The notes under the pieces: model-generated
The model's database searches: none
The model's input: only the letters and a program-made list of their open reading frames with translations
What the model was told of the DNA's origin: nothing
Origin: Chloroflexi bacterium ADurb.Bin180
GTDB taxonomy: Bacteria > Chloroflexota > Anaerolineae > UBA2200
Direction: 5' to 3'
DNA length: 57,050 bases
Assembly (NCBI GenBank): GCA_002070215.1
Contig: MWCV01000014.1
Coordinates: 1 to 57,050, forward strand
Translations under genes and position numbers: made by a program
Shown: one piece after another, positions 54,219 through 57,050 of the stretch
Numbering within the stretch: the first letter of the stretch is position 1
Layout of the letters: each line of letters opens with the position of its first letter

Positions 54219-55145
54219 CTACTTCTTGAACTGCGGATCCTCGCGCAGGGTCTGCCGCAGCCCGTTCTCCAGGTCCACCCGGGGTTGAAAGCCCAGCTTG
54301 TCTCGCGCCAGGCCAATGTCGGCCACCAGCCGGCTGACGCCGCCGCCCTCTGCCTCGTTGTACAGACAGTGGGCGCTCTTGCCGGTGACCTTCTCTATGG
54401 CCTGTACCACGGCATTGATGGTCAGTTCCCGGCCGCTGCCCACATTGATGACCGTCCGGTCGACATCGCTCGCTCCGGCGGCCGCCACCAGGGCCGACAC
54501 AGCGTCGCTGATATACAGGAAATCGCGGCTCTGCTCGCCGTTGCCATAGATCACCAGCGAGCCCCCGCCCAGAATCTGCTTGAGAAACATCGGGATCACC
54601 GGCGCATGAGTGGGGGGGATGTTCTGCCCCGGCCCGTAGGTGTTGAAAACACGCAGGATCACCGTCTCGATGCCCCACAGGGCTCCCAGGGCCAGAACAT
54701 AACCCTCGGCGGCCATCTTGCTCACTGCATAGGGGCTGGAAGGCTTGAGCCGGGCTGTCTCGCGCACGGGCTGCTCATCCTGTTCGCCGTAGGCAGCGCC
54801 AGATGAGGTCAGCACAACCCGCTTGACCCGCGCATCGCGCACCGCCGTCATCAGGCTGACCGTTCCGCCGACGTTGACCTCGTTGTACTCGACCGGGTAG
54901 AGCACGCTCTCGGGCACAGATACTCTCGCCGCCAGATGGTAAACGCAGTCTACGCCTTTCAGCAGACCCCACAGCCTGGGGATGTCCCTCGTATCGCCCC
55001 GCGTGAACACGACGCGCGCATCCAGACGATTCTGGTCGCCTGCGCTCAGGTCATCCAGCACGCGTACGTGATGGCCACTTTCGACCAGGCGATTGGCCAG
55101 AGCCGACCCCAGGAATCCCGCTCCGCCGGTGATGAGTACCTTCAT
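54219..55145 (-). CDS. NAD-dependent sugar-nucleotide epimerase/dehydratase
   Basis: The 308-residue short-chain dehydrogenase of the extended type has MKVLITGGAGFLGSALA for NAD, the catalytic YAVSK in SSPYAVSKMAAE, SSGAAYGE and the NTYGPGQ loop. It resembles UDP-glucose 4-epimerase or related enzymes for surface sugars. It begins six bases after the stop of the lipoprotein gene, so they form one operon. The exact substrate cannot be told from sequence. Confidence 0.9.
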   Translation of the reverse strand: MKVLITGGAGFLGSALANRLVESGHHVRVLDDLSAGDQNRLDARVVFTRGDTRDIPRLWGLLKGVDCVYHLAARVSVPESVLYPVEYNEVNVGGTVSLMTAVRDARVKRVVLTSSGAAYGEQDEQPVRETARLKPSSPYAVSKMAAEGYVLALGALWGIETVILRVFNTYGPGQNIPPTHAPVIPMFLKQILGGGSLVIYGNGEQSRDFLYISDAVSALVAAAGASDVDRTVINVGSGRELTINAVVQAIEKVTGKSAHCLYNEAEGGGVSRLVADIGLARDKLGFQPRVDLENGLRQTLREDPQFKK

Positions 55146-55151
55146 ATGCCC

Positions 55152-56126
55152 CTACTGCACCGTGTAATTGTCGAGCCAGGTTCGTATGTCCGTGTCATCC
55201 GCATAGTCATCGGTGAGGTAGATCAACTCGCCCCGATTTGCCTTGACCACACCGGAACCATCGATGGTCAACGTTCTGCGGCCAATCCACTCGCCCTGAG
55301 CCCCTGCCTGGGCAACGATGGTGCCGGTTTTTTGGTTGCGCCAGGAGGCCTCCATCGGATTGCGCGAGCGCCCGCCGAGGATGACATCGATCCCTGGCAC
55401 GGCGGAAGAAAGCCGCTGGTCTTCCTCCAGGCCCATATTCGAGAGCACGATCACAATGTCGGCCTTTCGAGAAACCTCAGTCACGTACTGCGGCAGTACG
55501 ATGTCGGCCTTGAGCACAATATAGTTGTCTTTCAGCACCGGATCCTGGAGGTCGATCCCATCCCAGGTGATGCCGATGATGCCGACCTTCCGGCCTCCCA
55601 CTTCGGTGATGATATACGGTTTGCCCACGAGCTGCTTATCGGAGGCCCGCAGCACGTTCGCCGAAAGCACGGGAAAGCTGGCTTCGGCTATCCGCTGCGC
55701 CAGGACCTCTGGTCCGTATCTCAGGTCAAGGTCGCCGATCAACATGGCATCATAGCCGAGTTTGTTCATCCCTTCCACAATGACCTTGCCGCTACTCTGC
55801 AGCGTGAGCGGCTGAGAACCGTACAGTGAATCGCCCGCATCCAGCAGCAATACGTTAGGATGTTCCTGCCTGGTTGCCTTGATGAGGGTGGCTCTCCGAG
55901 CCATCCCGCCCTTGGGGGGGCGTCAGCCGCAGGGTTCCGTGTAGCCCAGGGTGTCGTTGGTGTGCAGCAGCACCAGCTCGAACGGCTGGGGCTCGGCAGT
56001 TGCAGTTGGTTTGCGTGTGGCGGTCGGTGCGGGTCTGGGCGTCGGTGTCGAGACCGCTACCGTACATCCTGCCGACAACAGGATTAGCGTCATCATCAGC
56101 GACGCCAGAACGAAACGTCGACTCAT
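55152..56126 (-). CDS. 5'-nucleotidase-like lipoprotein with in-frame TGA, candidate selenoprotein
   Basis: One frame runs 324 residues if the TGA at 55923-55925 (position 68) is read through. The start (ATG 56126, GAGG upstream) gives a lipoprotein signal with lipobox SAGC at Cys21, a Thr-Pro linker, then LVLLHTNDTLGYTEPCG, the TGA, and RPPKGGMARRATLIK, LLLDAGDSL, FPVLSANV. Both sides belong to the 5'-nucleotidase metallophosphatase fold. From memory, relatives have Cys after PCG, so selenocysteine would be a conservative change. Several metal ligands are lost: NDTL not NDTH, GDLDL not GNHEFD, LSNMG for the usual His, GGRSR not GGHTH. It is thus probably not a classical nucleotidase. A nonsense mutation is the alternative. 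Confidence 0.7.
55889..55903 (-). promoter_or_regulatory. Candidate bacterial SECIS hairpin
   Basis: On the minus strand TGGCTC-GGA-GAGCCA forms a perfect 6-bp stem with a three-base loop starting GG. The loop begins 25 bases after the TGA. Remembered bacterial SECIS rules (small apical loop with an early G, roughly 16-37 bases past the UGA) fit. A GC-rich CGCCC/GGGCG pairing lies directly between. Confidence 0.45.
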
Positions 56127-56165
56127 TGCTGTGCCTCTGGGTGCCATGGATGAGAATCGGTCGGG

Positions 56166-56194
56166 AGTATAGTCCATGCCTTGCACCGAGTCAA
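56166..56194 (-). promoter_or_regulatory. Promoter of the candidate selenoprotein/epimerase operon
   Basis: On the minus strand TTGACT (56189-56194), a 17-bp spacer and TATACT (56166-56171) lie about 40 bp upstream of the ATG. The presence of a good promoter argues that the gene is expressed. Confidence 0.6.
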
Positions 56195-56211
56195 TCTGAA
56201 TCGCGTATAAT
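56181..56211 (+). promoter_or_regulatory. Promoter of uvrB
   Basis: A perfect -10 TATAAT lies at 56206-56211. The best -35 is TTGCAC (56181-56186) with a long 19-bp spacer. It overlaps the divergent promoter. No SOS box could be recognised. Confidence 0.45.
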
Positions 56212-56263
56212 GAGCGTCCATCATCGCCCGTGTAGAGCGTCCGATTGACAAAGGGAGACCAGA

Positions 56264-57050
56264 ATGGCCAACTTTGAGCTCGTTTCCGACCTCCGGCCGA
56301 CAGGAGATCAGCCTCACGCCATTGCGCGGCTGGTTGACGGCCTGCAACAGGGACACAAACATCAGACTCTGCTGGGGGTGACCGGCTCGGGCAAGACCTA
56401 TGTGGCCGCCAACATCATCGCTCAGGTGCAGCGGCCGACGCTGGTGCTGTCTCACAACAAGACGCTCGCGGCACAGCTCTACAGCGAGTTCCGCGAGTTC
56501 TTTCCCCACAACGCGGTCGAGTACTTTGTCAGCTACTACGACTATTACCAGCCGGAAGCGTACCTTCCTCAGACCGATACTTACATCGAGAAGGACGCCG
56601 ATATCAACGAGGAGATCGACCGCCTGCGCCTGGCGGCCACCTCGTCGCTGCTCACCCGCCGCGACACGATCATCGTGGCCAGCGTGTCGTGCATCTACAA
56701 CATTGGCTCGCCCGAGGAGTACGGGCAGGACGTGGTTCAACTGCGCAAAGGAGAGGCACACCGCCGCGAGCGTGTACTGCGCCACCTGACCGAGATCTTT
56801 TACCAGCGCAACGACACCGACTTTCACCGCGGCTGCTTCCGTGTCCGGGGCGACACGGTGGACATTTTCCCTGCTTATCGCGAAACCGCCCTGCGCGTCG
56901 AGTTCTGGGGCGATGAGATCGAACGCATCACGGAGATCGACCCGTTGACCGGTGAGATACTGGAAGAACCCGACGTGGTGCAGATCTTTCCGGCCAAGCA
57001 CTTTGTGACCGACAAAGAAAAGATCGGTGCGGCCCTGGAGGCCATCGAGA
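56264..57050 (+). CDS. uvrB: UvrB, excinuclease ABC subunit B (partial)
   Basis: The first 262 codons are visible before the right edge. The translation starts [20 protein letters not shown] and has the Walker [16 protein letters not shown]. It also shows [14 protein letters not shown] and the beta-hairpin region [20 protein letters not shown] that clamps damaged DNA. UvrB works with UvrA and UvrC in nucleotide excision repair. ATG at 56264 follows AAGGGAGACCAGA. Confidence 0.96.
   Translation, partial: MANFELVSDLRPTGDQPHAIARLVDGLQQGHKHQTLLGVTGSGKTYVAANIIAQVQRPTLVLSHNKTLAAQLYSEFREFFPHNAVEYFVSYYDYYQPEAYLPQTDTYIEKDADINEEIDRLRLAATSSLLTRRDTIIVASVSCIYNIGSPEEYGQDVVQLRKGEAHRRERVLRHLTEIFYQRNDTDFHRGCFRVRGDTVDIFPAYRETALRVEFWGDEIERITEIDPLTGEILEEPDVVQIFPAKHFVTDKEKIGAALEAIE

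Noticed and set aside
55152-55904. A separate nucleotidase gene starting at ATG 55904
   Set aside because: The frame is continuous with the lipoprotein part across the TGA, the nucleotidase fold needs both halves, and the ATG has only a weak ribosome site. Re-initiation remains possible but less likely.

Overview
The window is GC-rich, densely packed bacterial DNA. Its gene set suggests an anaerobic or facultative member of the Chloroflexota, perhaps Anaerolineae-like. The clues are Thr-Pro rich secreted proteins, T-box leaders on valS and pheS, an ADP-forming acetyl-CoA synthetase paired with a DRTGG protein, and a eukaryote-type topoisomerase IB. The taxonomic placement is inferred from gene content only.

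Positions 1-17437 (minus strand) hold a bacterial microcompartment (BMC) locus. In transcription order it reads: uridine phosphorylase, deoxyribose-phosphate aldolase (DeoC) with an N-terminal cargo helix and a four-Cys motif, four BMC-P vertex proteins, a long-tailed BMC-H, EutA, a first ethanolamine ammonia-lyase (EutB/EutC), EutL, EutE, BMC-H, EutH, BMC-H, EutQ, a second diverged EutB/EutC, a small EutT-N-like protein, a PduO-type adenosyltransferase, and EutJ, which runs off the left edge. DeoC and ethanolamine ammonia-lyase both release acetaldehyde, so the shell appears to process acetaldehyde from two sources through the acylating dehydrogenase EutE. No phosphotransacylase or alcohol dehydrogenase is visible; they may lie left of position 1. 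Two good promoters (16617-16646 and 14538-14566) and five intercistronic hairpins suggest layered expression.

Positions 17491-25410 (minus strand) carry mutS2, topoisomerase IB, map, then a kamA / ATP-grasp ligase / small rubredoxin-like operon that ends in an intrinsic terminator. Positions 25592-35673 hold an atypical response regulator, a convergent amidase, ADP-forming acetyl-CoA synthetase with a DRTGG protein, enolase, T-box-controlled valS and a Wzz-like protein. Positions 35698-41610 form a tight five-gene operon: beta-CASP metallo-beta-lactamase, PHP phosphoesterase, PrsW-like protease, carotenoid-desaturase-like flavoprotein and ferredoxin-type reductase. Positions 41687-45887 (minus strand) hold two DUF488 genes, a probable dual-OB protein and recQ. 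Positions 45928-50514 hold T-box-controlled pheS-pheT and a YggS-type PLP protein.

Positions 50534-53495 encode a secreted HAD-family phosphatase made of two almost identical 452-residue units. Beyond it lie a lamin-tail-domain protein, tRNA-Arg(TCT), a sugar-nucleotide epimerase, a lipoprotein of the 5'-nucleotidase-like metallophosphatase superfamily interrupted by an in-frame TGA, and the start of uvrB. The TGA follows a Pro-Cys-Gly sequence where I recall relatives having Cys. It is followed by a hairpin matching the bacterial SECIS layout, so a selenoprotein is the most interesting hypothesis in the window. The second ammonia-lyase, whose residue 362 is Ala instead of the substrate-binding Asp, is next.
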